DNA from: Straminergon stramineum
Lineage: Eukaryota; Streptophyta; Bryopsida; Hypnales; Calliergonaceae
Reading direction: 5' to 3'
NCBI GenBank assembly: GCA_963920665.1
Contig: OY987265.1
Location: forward strand, 17,861,001 to 17,925,000
Length of the DNA stretch: 64,000 nucleotides
In this document: positions 35,921 through 49,290 of the stretch, one piece after another
Position numbering within the stretch: position 1 is the first letter of the stretch
Layout: each line of letters opens with the position of its first letter
The notes under the pieces: model-generated
Told to the model about the DNA's origin: nothing
Databases searched by the model: none
What the model saw: only the letters and a program-made list of their open reading frames with translations
Made by a program: the position numbers and the translations under genes

Positions 35921-37093
35921 TCAGGAATGGTTGTGACTCGATCTTATCTTCGATTTTCTGTGTGGACCATGCCATAGCTTCTGCCCCCACCTAGTTGCTC
36001 CGATCCATTATTTCTGGTCGGTTCATTCCGTCGTTGTTTCAATGGTGCATCGGTGCATGCACGTAGCTATCTGGACGGCGCGGAGTTACTAGTTTCCCAC
36101 TCTAAGCATGAATATAATGGAGATGTGCGACCAATACTGTATATATGAAGTGTGATTCTCTGAGTGCGTATTAAGCTAGTATGGTGAAAATTTTCTCTGT
36201 CATTTATATAATCGATCAAGTGATATATAAGAATTTTTTATTAATTGGAATTTGTCTCGTTGTGCAAGTGTGGAGTTTCTGGATGTGCATCTTGCAAGGG
36301 GAATGTACTGTATGGAACATTCACAGAGTTTTACGCCTTAGGTTGCTTTGATTGTACTCGATCTGACTACGTATACGTGAGCGTGAACGCCCAGCCATCT
36401 GTTGGCAGCAAGACCAAATAATATGCCAGTGTACGTTGCATTGCATGGATCCTTCCCTCATTCAATTAAAGGTGTTGAATTTAACAGTCAGTTTCTTTAC
36501 ATTCGCGCGTTCCTGAGTGATTGAATTCCACCTATTTTAACGAAATTGAAGATTTAATCGATCTCTTCAACAATTATCGATCAACCTACTACCTTCGAAT
36601 TTTATTGTCAGTTCTATGTCAGTCAATTTCAAATTGATGAACGGAAGCCATTGGGACAGCCCATCTCAGAAGAGGAGCTACATTATTCACGATCAAGATC
36701 GTTGGACAGGAGGTCGATCTCCCAGTCTACCTCACTGGATTGATCGTGAAATTGTGATGTTTTAATAAATTGAAATTCAGATCTAGATACCTGCCTAATT
36801 TGAGAGCTCTAGACCGTTGCAATTTTGGAACCTGTCACTTTAAGAAATATCATGACCATTTAATGCCAGCTTCAGTCTTCAGTTGTCTCAAATTAGGGAA
36901 TATGTTTGAAATGCAATAATTGCAAACAAAGTAAGAACGTCAATTTCCTTAAATTGGCAGTTTTCCACAAATTAAAAATTGTGACATATATCTTTGCAAA
37001 AGTCTAGTTTTGGTTGTTCGGACCACAAACTAGATTAGTCATAGATTCTTGTTTTAAGCCGTTGGGCCTACTCCGCGGAATATTGCCAATTTA
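35921..37093. other. Intergenic DNA
   Basis: No gene recognised. The short block CCnTTTTAACGAAAT recurs (36533; also 34352 and 35617), suggesting an old repeat family. Its meaning is unclear. Confidence 0.4.
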
Positions 37094-37825
37094 GGGTGAT
37101 TGCAAGAAATATTTATCCTATTTTTTGTACCCTTGACCTTAGACAACTAGACGAGTGATTTTTTGCTCATAACTTTTGCATTGTATGTTAGTTTTACATA
37201 AAATTTGAAATGAAGGTACATGTGGTAGTTTTAAACATTGAGCAATATTTGCATTTAACAAATATATTTTACTATTCTTAAACAAGCTTCAATGAGATGT
37301 CTATGATATTGGCCATTTGGGGGGGAGATAGTACTATTTTTGACTCCAAAATGATAATTTGAAGCTCAAGATTGGTATGTAAGGACTTCTACTAAAGTTA
37401 TACAAGCAAATATAGAGATTTTTTGAAAACAATAAATTGTTCACCTTCCACAAGTGCTCGAAGTATACTACCTTTGCGCAAATGAAGAGAACACAATTTT
37501 TTTGCCCCTAGATGAAATATTTGAGGAGAATCATCAAGCTTGAAAAAAAATTGAATGTTTTTGAATGTTTTTACTATTTTCAAAAAATAAAACATCAAAG
37601 AGTTCATTTTCTTGGTATTTTTCATCATCCTTTTTTGGTACATAATTTTTAGGGATAAATTTTCCTACATTTGAAACTCTAATTTTTTAGAGACATACTA
37701 TTTTTTTGTGCTTTACAAACTATCTATATTTTATTTTGTTCTTAAAAATTTATTCCAAAAGTCATAGTACTCATTGAAATAGGTTGTTTTGAGTCAAAAA
37801 TGGCAAGTGTTTCTTGCAATGACCC
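37094..37825. mobile_element. TIR element, GGGTGATTGCAAGAAA family, copy 2
   Basis: The left end GGGTGATTGCAAGAAATATT and the reverse complement of the right end, GGGTCATTGCAAGAAACACT, match in 16 of 20 positions. It is flanked by TTTA on both sides (37090-37093 and 37826-37829). The left interior (CTATTTTTTGTACCCTTGACC, CATAACTTTTGCAT, GAAATGAAGGTACA) matches the reverse complement of the right interior of 23464-24222, so the two copies are inverted. 732 bp, non-coding. Confidence 0.8.
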
Positions 37826-37829
37826 TTTA

Positions 37830-40800
37830 AAAAAATTAACATTTAAGGAGCTTTCTTTTAGAATGTTCAAGAAAAATCTTGTTTACCTTTGAAGAAATTG
37901 TGTTGATTATTGGAAAATTATGTTAGATGTATGAAATCATGAAGTTCCAATCCCTCAATGAAATTGTCCATTCTATTGTAACTTCAATTTCATTAAATTG
38001 ATAGTATTTCCATAATTTGGCACATTTCAAGATGCACAACTTCAATCATGCATAAATCCATACTTCATCTTTGTCCTAGTTTATGAATTGAAATTAGACC
38101 TTTGTGAAAATATATAAAAAAATATCATATTTATAATATGTCACAATTGCAAATTTGTGGAAGCTAAAATTGTGCAAATTTAAAGAAATTAATGATTAGT
38201 CCATCTCAATTTGGAGAGAGTACCACAAAAAAAATTTGTTCATTGAACTCATGATTGTGACTTGCATTGGCATTTTTATTATATAATGTTATAAAATATT
38301 AAACACCAATTTCAATAAATTGGAGAAATTCCATTAAAAGGGCATGGCAAACCTTTGTACAATAAGTCAATAACAAAAAAGAAATGATTTTTTGTTGGGA
38401 TGAGGGGTAGATGAAGAAATGCTAGCTTAGATGTGCAATATGTCATGGATGAAATGGAATGTGCATATGGAATTGTATATCAAGTGGCACAATAAGTTAA
38501 TACAAATGTCAAATGGCATAGGTAATACCACTAGTATAATAAAGTTGATGTTTTTTTTTCTAACAACTAAAAAAAGGATACCAAGGAGAAACTCTTCAAG
38601 ATTTTAAATGCATGCTCTATGAATTTTGTACTCAATATGACATATGATCAATCAAACACAACACCAAAATCATGGATAAAACAATAAAACTATCATGCAT
38701 TCATTGTACGGGCATCAATTGGTGTACCCAATATAAAATTGGCCTTAACTTTCAGAGATTTTCTTGACTACAATTGAAATTCACACTTGAAGTAAATTGT
38801 ATGCTTCTAGACAATGACAATTCAGATATTTTGTAATTTCAAAAAAATTGCATTCATTACCTGATTCTTCTAATTTTTCACACTACAGGTTTTAGAAGGG
38901 GATATTTTTAGTACTCTATATAATATTTGAAAAAATGATTCTCACTCGAAAATTTGGACAACATGTTTTTACATTAAAATTTTACTTATTTGTCAAGGGG
39001 ATTTTAAGAAAAAAGTGTCTTCTATATAAATGTAAAAAGATTCTTTGAATATGTAATTTTAGACATTTGAACTCACATTGAAATCACTCTTCTACAAATT
39101 CTTTAATGGAATCTTACATCCATCAAGTTTTATAAAATAGCTTTTTTTTTAATTTTTAATTTTTAATTTTTAATTATTTTCTAATAATTTCATAAAAAAT
39201 TCATCTATTTTAACTATTGAAAGTTTTTCATTTATTTTTTGTTTATAAAATTTTGGGTGAGTTTGTTTTAGATCTAAATTTTTGAGAGTAAATTATTTAT
39301 AGTATTTGAAAAAATATCCATATTTATTTGAAAAGCTTGTTGTAAATTAAGTATGCACTCTAAATGCAACAAAATCAACAATCATGCATTTATCTTCATT
39401 GATCCATCTCACTCTAATCTTCATTAGCATGAAATTGACTTAGGTATTGTTTATAATGAGGGATGAATTGAAGGTCAACCCAAATTCTCCAACTTTGAAC
39501 CTATGGGATCACTCAATTTTTCCTAAGGTTGATAGGACGTCTAATTACCCCCTGGACGTCATGTATTTTCTCCAAATCCAACCCAAAAGCTTTCTACTAA
39601 GGTTGGGTTAGAACTACAACTCATCCTACATGTCATCTTAGGTGGCATAGTTTGGGTGCCAAAACTTCTGGCTGCAAGGGAGAAATCCAGATGAAGTTTT
39701 AGTTGGCCTGAACTTCCATCTAGACCAGATGAGGCTCTTTCGTTGGATCGTAAGAATCTCCACTATTGATGAAGAAAATTTTATTTTTATTTTTTTACAA
39801 GCTCTTCACCTCTCTAGTTTATGCTTTTCTCTATTTGTGTTGCTTCTTGTCTCAAAGTGGCGCTCATTGTCTCTTTGCAACGTGGTTTGTTCTTTTTTGC
39901 ATTGCGTTGAAATAAGGTTTAGCTTGCTCTTGATGGTGTTGCTTATTATGTGCATATGTGAGTGCCGCTTATTCTATGCTAGCGAGTTTGTTCAAGGTTG
40001 CTAATTTGTATTTTTTGTGCATTGAGGGAAAGTAGAGAATTTGTATGATGTGAATTCTTTTGAGAACCCCAACTTTGGGTTTGAGGAGGGAAGCAAGGTT
40101 GATGAGGATTGTAAAATCCTTGTGGCAGAACCAATAAAAAAACGTTAGAAAAAATCAAAATCAAAACAAATCAAGCTTAAAGAAGATGACAACAAACACA
40201 ATTGGTTGGATAGCAAGGTGGAAGCATTGATTGCATTAAAAGGGGAGATGCAACCAAAGTTCACAAAGAATGCCCAAAAAACAAGGTCTATAAGGAACTA
40301 CTTTTGATTCTAGGGTTTCAATTTTTTCAATTTGGCTCCTTCTATAAACTATTTGATCAATGTTGTTGCCCTATTGTGTGCTTATATTACTTCTAAAGTA
40401 AAAATAACATCAGTCATTCCCTTGTGAGCAATTTGCAATTAGATTAGCTCACATCATTATCAGTTAATATCCATTTCATAGCAAAGTTTTTTATCCCAAC
40501 ATGACGTTGGCATTCCCCATCAAGATGTTTGTCAATGTCCATCAGGACACCTTCTTACATGTTAGAATTACGTAAGCTAATTTTTTTTTAAAAATTTGAC
40601 AAACTATTTGTTGGCCAAAATGGCCTATCTTTTGATCTACACTGAATAGGAGTATTAAGAGGACCCATACTAATTAATCGACATTTCACACTATATAAAT
40701 ATCTACCTTTATTATACATCAGTAGTTATTGAAGTGTCTAGAGGATGTACATCATGTTTCAAACATCTACAATTTTCTACAATTATTAGTCCCTTTAATT

Positions 40801-42655
40801 TTTTCGTCCCCTTAATATCCCTATTCAATGTCAATGGCTTATTCATCTGTTCCAATGACGAACAAGCCGTTCAATTGATGAACAAACCATCTCAATCGAC
40901 AGACAAGCTGTCTAGGAAGAGAGATGGTATGTCAGGAAAAAAATCAAGATCTTAACAAATGCCAAGTCGAACCCTAACATTTCGTCCATCAACCATCCAT
41001 CTAGACATGATGTCAGGTTAACAACCTTGTTTCATGGAGAATGGTGTATGCTAAGAGAATTCTGCTCTAGATGGCACAATAGAAAATTTTACCAGCTTTG
41101 GAAATATCAACTCTTTGATACCCTAATAAGAGTAGTAAGATATTAGATTGGCGTAATTGCATCTTTACAAATTATATTGCAAATCTTCTTTGCTAATCAT
41201 CTTTGGCTATCAAATGTACATTGTTTACAGTGTCCATAAATTCTAGGTTTTATTGATTGATGCATATTATTTTGAATTGCACCTAACTCAAACTTAGATC
41301 CATACCAAGCTTAGTTTTCAAGAGCTCTATGAATGGTGAATTGGCAATTAGAGGTTTATTAACTTTCACTTGTAAAAAATATAAAGAAAGGCATCAATCT
41401 ACAAGGGATTTAAATTCCAAAGTAAAGAAGACAAATATGGAATATTTTTTGCACGCCAGGCCGTTCATGTTTCCAAGTGTGGGTAGATACAAATTTGAGG
41501 TCTTGGATATAGGGTTTCACGCCTCCAGGACTCAAATTTGCAGGTGTTTGTTTTCCATGGCCCAAGCACATGGAGTCCCGTTTGCACGCCCATTTCGAGC
41601 AACACTATTGTGCCGGGCAACAAAATGTTCATAAGGGTGTTGCAGACTATGACTGTACTCTGCCTTCATTAATGGGATGTCTAACACTGTTCTTGAGGCA
41701 CGCCACGATAGTGGTTTGACTCCTTCCATTTGTTTTTTGGGTAGAGACCAAGCAAATAATTAAAGCTCAACATGCCAATACTATTATATTTGAAAGTTTC
41801 AGGGACTTTAGAGCCAATTATAACAATCACCTCTAGTTGGGAAGTGCTAGGGCTTGGAATTGCATACAACTGGTTGATAAATGAACTATAGTGACATTGC
41901 TTCACAAATCTTATTATGTTTCTTGATTGTTTGCATTTGATGAGCTAGCCTAAATTCATGTGAATGAAATCAAAATTGCAAACATTAAAGTTGTATATTG
42001 GACAAAGTGAGATTTTTTTCAATTGAAAAACATTTGTTGCTTGTAATTGATTTGAGATGATATGAACAATAGTTGTGGCTAGTTTACTAGAATTTGATTC
42101 ATGATTATTGTTAAACTTTTTGAAAAGTTGAATAGTTAAAATTTGATTCACATTTATACTATTGCTATAATAATTGACTACTAAAAAATTGTCTTGATTC
42201 TACAATGCACTTCCAATTGAATCTCAAAATATATATGTGTGCTTCAATACTCAAGTTAATAATTAGGACTTCTATTACAAATGAGCTTGCCCTTCTATCC
42301 TAAAAATGATCACTAACTCAAGAATTTGCATTGCACAAGTACCTTCTTTTTTGTAGAAAAAAAGAGTATGAGCATTCACTACTACAAAGGAAGATATTTT
42401 CAATTGTTCATCCAAAAACTTGTGCATTCACCCTACAAGTAGTTTTGTAGTAATTTTGTTATTTTTGTTATTTTTATAAAATATATATAATACATAATTA
42501 GATTAAATGGAAATCCAAATAAAGGTCAATCTAGATCCTAAAGAAGCATGTTGAGATTAGTGGTCAAAATAGAGACAACTAGTTTCCTTTTAGGGCAATG
42601 AGAGAATAACATTGCAATAAAACATCTTGATGGCACCAAACAAAACAAAATACCT
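37830..42655. other. AT-rich intergenic DNA
   Basis: No gene recognised. The ORF at 39729-40004 is a hydrophobic run without support. A GC-richer island at about 41430-41730 has an open frame (41329-41634) but no known domain. It shares only GGAATATTTTTTGCACGCC with the reverse strand near 46990. Confidence 0.4.
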
Positions 42656-44501
42656 TTAATCCCTAAAGCCCTAAATTGCGTTTTTTGGCAACATAGCAAT
42701 TTGGTTAGCTCACTACAAATGGAATTTTTCTTTTTTTTCTTTGAAATTTTCACACAACATGTGTGTGAGGAATAGCTTTAACTCCTCAAGGACCAAGGAG
42801 ACACAATGTGTCCCTTTCAAATTTTCAATGGCAAATTCTTGGTTGAATGAAACAAATCACAATATTTTGTAAACTAGGGACTTATAGAATAAGAAGTTGA
42901 TAAACTTGTTGTATTTTCTGATTATCAAAATTTAAATGTGAGAAATATTTAAAATTTTATTTAGGAAATGTAATCTAATAGAAAAAGGGAGAAAACATAA
43001 GTTTTCTACCATGAAAGGAATAGTAGGGCTAGAAAACAAATAAATTTGGACATTTATAGTCTCTACTCTGCTCCAAAATAATGGTTATGGAGAAAAAATA
43101 CAAATTTTTATTTTTGGCAATTTTCAATATTAAATGTTTAATCTAGTGTAACTAAAAATATAAAAATTATTAGAATGATTCCAAATTTTTTGAAATGTTT
43201 CAAATAGTATGCTAATAATATTGATTTTTAAATTTCAAAATTGATGTATATATAAAAAAAATTAATTTTGTAGGATCCAATTTGGTCAGTTTTAGTTTTC
43301 TACACCTTCTATTTGTAAATGTGTACAAATTTGAGAGTTTTTTATTTCTCATTTTTTTGAATTAAAAAAATACTGCATTTGCCTTAGATTCCAAGATAAT
43401 GTTTTTGGAGGGGTAAAAAAGCATTATTCATCTTCTTCTTTCAATTTTCTTCCCCAAAACTTGTGGATTTTGTTTATAAAGTTGCTCATCCAAATTTGTT
43501 ATAATCTAAAAATGTAAAGGTCAATATTTTCCACAATTAATTCCATGCATATTAGACAAAGCAATCTTTACTTTTGTACAATTAAAATTAAAAAATTCAA
43601 GGACATCCATGTGCAAAAAAATATCAAAGTGGAACGATTCATTCAAAACCTCCATTGTCAAATAGTGGTTAGGCCTTGAGGGGTTAAGGCCTAACAATTT
43701 TCATAACTTTTGACTACATGTTTAAAAAATTATTGCATAATATGTAATTTTCATTGAATGGGCAACAACTAGGGAAGCTAAAAAAAATCCTTAAAAATCA
43801 CTTTTTTACAAAACAAAAATTTGAAATTGGTTTTATAGATTTATATATATGTAGAAAGCTTTGAATCATTCCATTTTGATTAATGACATGAAAGTTATGA
43901 GGAGTTTTAGTTTGCAAGTAGTTATGGATTCTCAACTCTAAAATAAACTTTGAAGTCCTTTATTTTACTCAATTTTCAATATTTTTTGAAAAAAAATCAT
44001 AGGGGGGTGATTGTTAATTACAACATTACAACAATTGGGATTGGCATTTTCCAATTCCATAACTAAATTCTTAATAGTTTAGTATTTTAAATTATTCTCT
44101 ACTTCTTCTAACTATTTAATTTCCTACAGGTTGTAAAATCCCAAATGATCTAAATTTTTTCAAGCATGTAGGCAACTTGCCTTGAAGAAATGAATCCAAA
44201 GAAGCACCACCATTTTGGATATTATTTTAGACAAATGTGACCTTATAAAGTGCAACTATCCGATTTTTTGTAGGGCCAAAAAAAGGAATTTGGTTAGTTC
44301 AAACACTAATATCTTGCAATCTACATAGTGATGGAAATCTTTGAATTTTTTTTCACAATACCCTAAACCATCGTACTACAAGATCCAGTGGTTATACAAT
44401 ATTTGTTCAAAAAAATTTTAATTTAAAATTCGATACTTGGACTAGAAATGGTAATTTGGGAGCATTTTTGGTGAAACATAGTAAAAAAAATTAGGAGTTA
44501 A
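42656..44501. mobile_element. TTAA-flanked element (940 bp when the insertion is removed), interrupted by a nested element
   Basis: TTAA 42656-42659 begins TCCCTAAAGCCCTAAATTGCG and the right boundary is TTAGGAG|TTAA 44498-44501. The interior matches the reverse complement of 51711-52641 throughout: TTTTTTGGCAACATAG; AGCTCACTACAAATGGA; TTTTCACACAACATG; then, after the nested insertion, ACAATTTTCATAACTTTTGACTACATG; near the right end, ACTATGTTTCACCAAAAATGC in reverse complement. No transposase, so non-autonomous. Confidence 0.8.
42778..43687. mobile_element. Nested TTAA-flanked element with inverted ends
   Basis: AGCTTTAA|CTCCTCAAGGACCAAGG at 42775-42798 and GGCCTTGAGGGG|TTAAGGCC at 43672-43691. 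TTAA is present at both boundaries (42778-42781, 43684-43687). The two related copies without the insertion read GCTTTAAGGCCCAACAA (reverse complement, TTAA 52515-52518) and GCTTTAAGACCCAATAA (TTAA 63748-63751), with a single TTAA. The 902-bp body is non-coding. Confidence 0.85.
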
Positions 44502-47500
44502 GAGGGACACCTTGCCCTTGTCCCTATTCTTTTTGTCATATTTAAATAGTAGATCATATATGTCATTTGCATGAATTGTGTTGCACGACATTGGACTCCA
44601 CAATTCAATCACATTATGAATTTATCTATTTAATCTAGTGGAAAAAAGGATGTATCTTTGAGTATTCTCTTTTTCTTGTTTTTATATATTTTTTGAGCAA
44701 ATTTTCTATCAAAAAACAATGAATGATTGTCCAACTCATAACATTATCTATCCATGCAAATTGTGTGCTTTTGATAATTAGTATAGCCAAGGGATAGATG
44801 AAGCATATTGAACCCTATTTTTTTATCCTTCTAGATTTTCATTTAGCCGATTATGAACTTTTTGCAAATCTGGGCAAACTTTAGTGACTTCAAATTAGTT
44901 TGAGTCATTGCATGACAATTTTGAAGTAGTCTCTAATCAATACCTACCTCTTAAAATTTAATTGATTGGATTTGATTAGAATGGATAATTTAATATCTAC
45001 ACATAAAGTTTTGTATCATTGTATTCCAATTAATAAGATGAAAGTTGTGAAGGACTTTGTTTTGTTGGTAGTACATTTAGTAATATACATATTATTTAAG
45101 TTCTTTTGGAGCTCAATTTTCAATCTTGGGGGATAAAAACAAAACTATAGGATATAACCCTAAACCCAAGAATATTTTCACAATTGGGATCAACATTTCT
45201 AATTCCATGTCAAGGTATTAGTGATTTGGATATATACTTCTTTCCAAGTAATTTTTTTCAACATGAATATACTTTTTTTTAGAGGGGGATTCTCTTAAGT
45301 TATTATGTACCTCAAGGGCAGTCACCAACATCAATCTAAAATGTTAGGTGAATCAAAACATAGTGTGTTATCCTTGTTTGGCAACAAAACTCTAAAAAAT
45401 TAAAAACAAAATTATAGGGACTTCAAAAAATCAGAGACTAGAATGATTTCTAAATATTTCATGTAGATAATTTTATAAAAAATATAGTTCAATTATTTTA
45501 CTAATATCCCTCCAAAATATACCTTGGACACATGTGGTTACAAAGTAACACAAAGAACTCACTACTAAAATAGGTTGAGAGCCCTTACATTGCAAAGTGA
45601 GACTATAAAGGTGCTCTAAAGACACATGTGTTTGTACTCATTATTTAGAAAATGAAACTAGAAGCATAAAGAATTAAGGAGACAATATTTACATACAATA
45701 AAACCATCAAAATTTGAAACTATTCAAAGGGATTCATCTTGCTAATTATCTTACAACATACTAAAAAGTTTTATGAAAGTTTCCAAAATTTATGAAAAAT
45801 AAGGTCTTGATTCAATTGGTCAAGTTGAAAAAAGTATGCATCATTATGTTAGTTGCATACTCACAAATGTCTATTTAGGAACTATTGCTACAAATGTCAA
45901 TCTAAAAGCTATTATCAAATAGCTATTTAAGTAATTCATTGTAACTAATGGATTTAATTTTTCAAAATTCTTGAAATGGAGATTATATAAACAATATATA
46001 TAAGAGAGAAAAAAAGTTAGAAAATCAAAGTTTCTTATTTATCTTCATTCTTCCTTAAATTAGAAAATGGAGTTAGATTGTTAGGGACTTTGTCTAATAA
46101 TGTTATATCATTGTGTTCAACTTAGCAAAAACTATTTGAACATATGATCCTTCAATTGAAGGTTGCACATACCACAATGAATATGGGGGGGTTCCCTTTG
46201 AAAGATGAATAATTTTTGGGTAAATGAAGGGTGTAGCATATAGAGGCTACAAGCCCATTTCAATTTGGAGCAATACACCTTCCAATCAAAACACCTCATT
46301 TTTCCAAAAAATTTTTGCTTTGGAATTTGAACACCCTTTGAGCCAGTGTGGCTTGTTCTTTACACATGTCAAGCAAGCATGGATATAATCCATACATTAA
46401 GTTAGGTTGTTTGTTTGTTATGTTGAGATCTCCTGGATCGTGTGTCCCCCGACTACATGCTTGGTACTGTCGGAAAGCCCTCGGCGAGGAGGAGTGCACG
46501 GGCTTTGTTTTGTAGCATTTTGACCTACTGTGTGAAAGTTATTGAATTTTGAAGATTTTTTGAATAAAAAAATTAGAAAAATACTTTTACTTTGATTTTG
46601 ACTGTGGCAACAGCACATGGCACACTAGTCTGGTACTGATATAAGCTTAAGGGTTAAGGGTTTAGGGTTATGGGCTCTGGGTTTCCATAGAAAGAAATAT
46701 TATGATAAAAGAAATAGAAAGTATACAATGATAGTATGACAACAAGAGTGTTAGATTGTGGAGTTGCTGTAACTTTGAAGATGTTCCCATCGGGCAGACC
46801 TGCAAACCTTTGAATCACATGCCCAAGGCAAAATGTGCAGGGGCAAACGAGTGGGTGCTTGGGATGTGCAATTTCAATGGTCAGAATCGCCAGTTTTACA
46901 CCTTGGATTTCAATAAATTGAATGATGAAATGTGCTTGATTGTGCAATATTTTGAGCCCCAAATTGGAGGCGTGCAAAAAGTATTCCAGAGACAAAGCCC
47001 AAACACTTAAGGCACCTAAGGTTGCCTATTCTGACATTATTTTTTTTATTTAGGTGTTGTATTGACTTATTGTTTAGCAATCTACTTAGGCAAGTATCTA
47101 ATTTTGAGAAAACTTAAAGCCAAGGCCACTATGTTTGGGGTAAATTGCTAGTCTCATGTCACTGCTACATACATGTATTTTTGATAGAAAGATATGTTAT
47201 CTAGTGTGAATTAGAGAGCTAGAATCTATTCCTGACTTAGAACCTTGAAAGTGTAGTGGTTAACAATCAATATTTTCAAGCACAAAGTCCTATAAAAAAT
47301 TATACTTATAATCAATTAGGTCTATGTGTCTCTCTCTGCTCTACCACTAACATTAGTAATCGAAGATTTTACGATTAAGTATACTTAAGCTAAAATTTCA
47401 ACATTTTAAATTCTTGAAACTACAAGCATACTCATAACAAATTCTAAATCCCCATTTCATTCAATTTAATATTTTAAAAATTAAAAATTAAAAATATTTT

Positions 47501-48469
47501 ATTTGAATATCTTCTAAATTTTATAATTATGAATCTACGAAATGCCCTAAACTATTATAATTTTATCAAATTTTTAAGACTTTCCTCAAATTAGCTTTGC
47601 CATCTAATGGTTTCAAGGATCTTATAAGCTTTCGTCTTTTTATATTTTCATATTTTTATTTTATTTTTATGTATTGCAGTTAAAATTTTTATTTCCTAAA
47701 ATAATCACTTAATTTTAGTTTAAAAATTTTCTTATTTTCTTTAAATTTTTTAAATTTAAAATTAAATTATGTACCATTTATAATGCTTAAAGTTTAAATT
47801 TTAATCATATATATAATTAAATACATGGTGTCATAACTCAAGTCACATTTTCTTCCCAGAGAAATATCATTCAATTATTTCATCCAATATTTACTATGAA
47901 AACCTAGAATATGACGAGCATTCTTGTGATTCGTCATACTTACATTTACCTTATCTCTTGCCCATTCTTGTGCTCCTGTTTTTGTGGCTCCCCCTTTCCT
48001 ATACTTGCGTGATTATGGGATTTGTATTGAATATATACATATATATAAGACAAAATCCATAGTCATATATATATATTGATTGTGTGTGTGCCTCCCTCAA
48101 AAACTCTATGGTTCAATTAATAGCAATTTAAATAATTCAATGATAAAAATCTTTTTTTTTTTGGTGATGACCTCTACATCATAATTTATTTTAGCCAATA
48201 TTTTAATGATGTGATGGTGTTTAGAGATTTCTTTATTGACAAAATATAGGATACAATTGAGTAGTTATTGGCTTCTTTTGAAGATAATTAACTAAAGCAT
48301 GGAATTTTGGAATTTTGAAGCTTTATAACTAAAGCCTTGACTATTTTGAGAGCTTTTGTTGGCCTTTACAAGTATTTGTTCTTCCTCAATGTGGTTCAAC
48401 TTGAAAACTTTCATAAGAGTAGCTTTTACTTCCTTACTTCTATAGAATACTTCAGAATTTCTTTGAAGT
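44502..48469. other. AT-rich intergenic DNA with older repeat fragments
   Basis: No gene recognised. 44985-45250 looks like an eroded copy of the interior of the 42656-44501 element (CATTGTATTCCAATTAATAAGATGAAAGTTGTGA, then ACAATTGGGATCAACATTT). 46403-46510 is the second copy of a dispersed repeat. 46750-47010 is a GC-richer island with an 84-codon open frame and no known domain. Confidence 0.45.
46403..46510 (+). repeat. Dispersed repeat, copy 2 (partner 16296-16412)
   Basis: TTAGGTTGTTTGTTTGTTATGTTGAGATCTCC, then TCGGAAAGCCCTCGGCGAGGAGG and GGGCTTTGTTTTGTAG. Same order as copy 1. Confidence 0.7.
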
Positions 48470-49290
48470 TTAATCCCTAACTACCTAGTTGACCATATAT
48501 GGTCGATTTGAAATTTCAGGCCAATTTCTGTATGGGCAGTTAAATTCCTGTGACTGGTCTAAAATTTTTTTCAGGCAATTTTGAGGGTTAATTATGGAAA
48601 ACTTTCATTTTTCATTAAGAAAAGTACATATTCAATTATTGAGAGGTCTTCAAAGGCATATGTGTACTAGAAGTGGAGTGTAAAGCTTGCTAATTTTACT
48701 TCATTTCCAAGCTTTATGCAAAGTTTGGCAATTTCATTTGATTTGAAATCTAAGAAATTGTACTTATCCATTTGCTTTGAGAATGGTCCCAATGAAAAGT
48801 TTAAAGTCTTTTCATGATTTTCACCATTGAAAATTTCAACATGTAAGTGTTTATTTGAAGCTATTTGCAATTTCTACTTATAAACAAAAATTACATTTCA
48901 ACAATTGCAAGGTGGATTGTGTAATGAGTTTGATGTCTTTTCATGTGAAATTAAGTTTTTTGGAAGTGCATTTTAGTGTGCTAACACTCTTTGAAGTTGG
49001 TCATGTTACCTCCAATCCCCCAAAATATATATATGCAAATTTTTGAAACATTGTGTACAAAGACAACATACTAAAAATAGAAAATGTATATTTCCCTTTG
49101 TATAATCTCACAACTACTAAGAAATTTTGCACTCAAAATTGGTGTACATACTAATAAACAAGCTCTATTAACATCTATATGGTTAGATTTGGGAAAAAAC
49201 ACAATTTTCTTCATTGAGGATAACTACAAGCCAATGCTCTTTTTTCATAGTCAAAACACACTTGAAAAGGCTTGGGCATTTAGGGGTTAC
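48470..49290. mobile_element. TTAA-family element, near-identical pair, copy 1
   Basis: TTAA 48470-48473 then TCCCTAACTACCTAGTTGACC. The right end is GGCTTGGGCATTTAGGGG followed by TTAC. The 821 bp are nearly identical to 58465-59293 but share only the terminal motif with the 42656 type. A palindrome GACCATATATGGTC sits near the left end. The small ORFs inside (48667-48870 minus, 48855-49046 plus) are conserved only because the copies are recent. Confidence 0.75.

Noticed and set aside
39729..40004. Hydrophobic 91-codon ORF resembling a membrane protein
   Set aside because: Poly-Leu/Phe content follows from T-rich DNA. No promoter, paralogue or domain.
41329..41634. 101-codon open frame
   Set aside because: AT-rich first half, no domain, no paralogue. 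Only a short shared block with 46.99 kb.
46756..47010. 84-codon open frame in a GC-richer island
   Set aside because: No known domain or splice context, and the opposite strand is equally open. Probably a transposon remnant.
48667..49046. Two short ORFs (48667-48870 minus, 48855-49046 plus) repeated almost unchanged at 58661-58864 and 58849-59040
   Set aside because: Their conservation is explained by the near-identical TTAA-family elements that contain them. The non-coding parts are equally conserved and no domain is seen.
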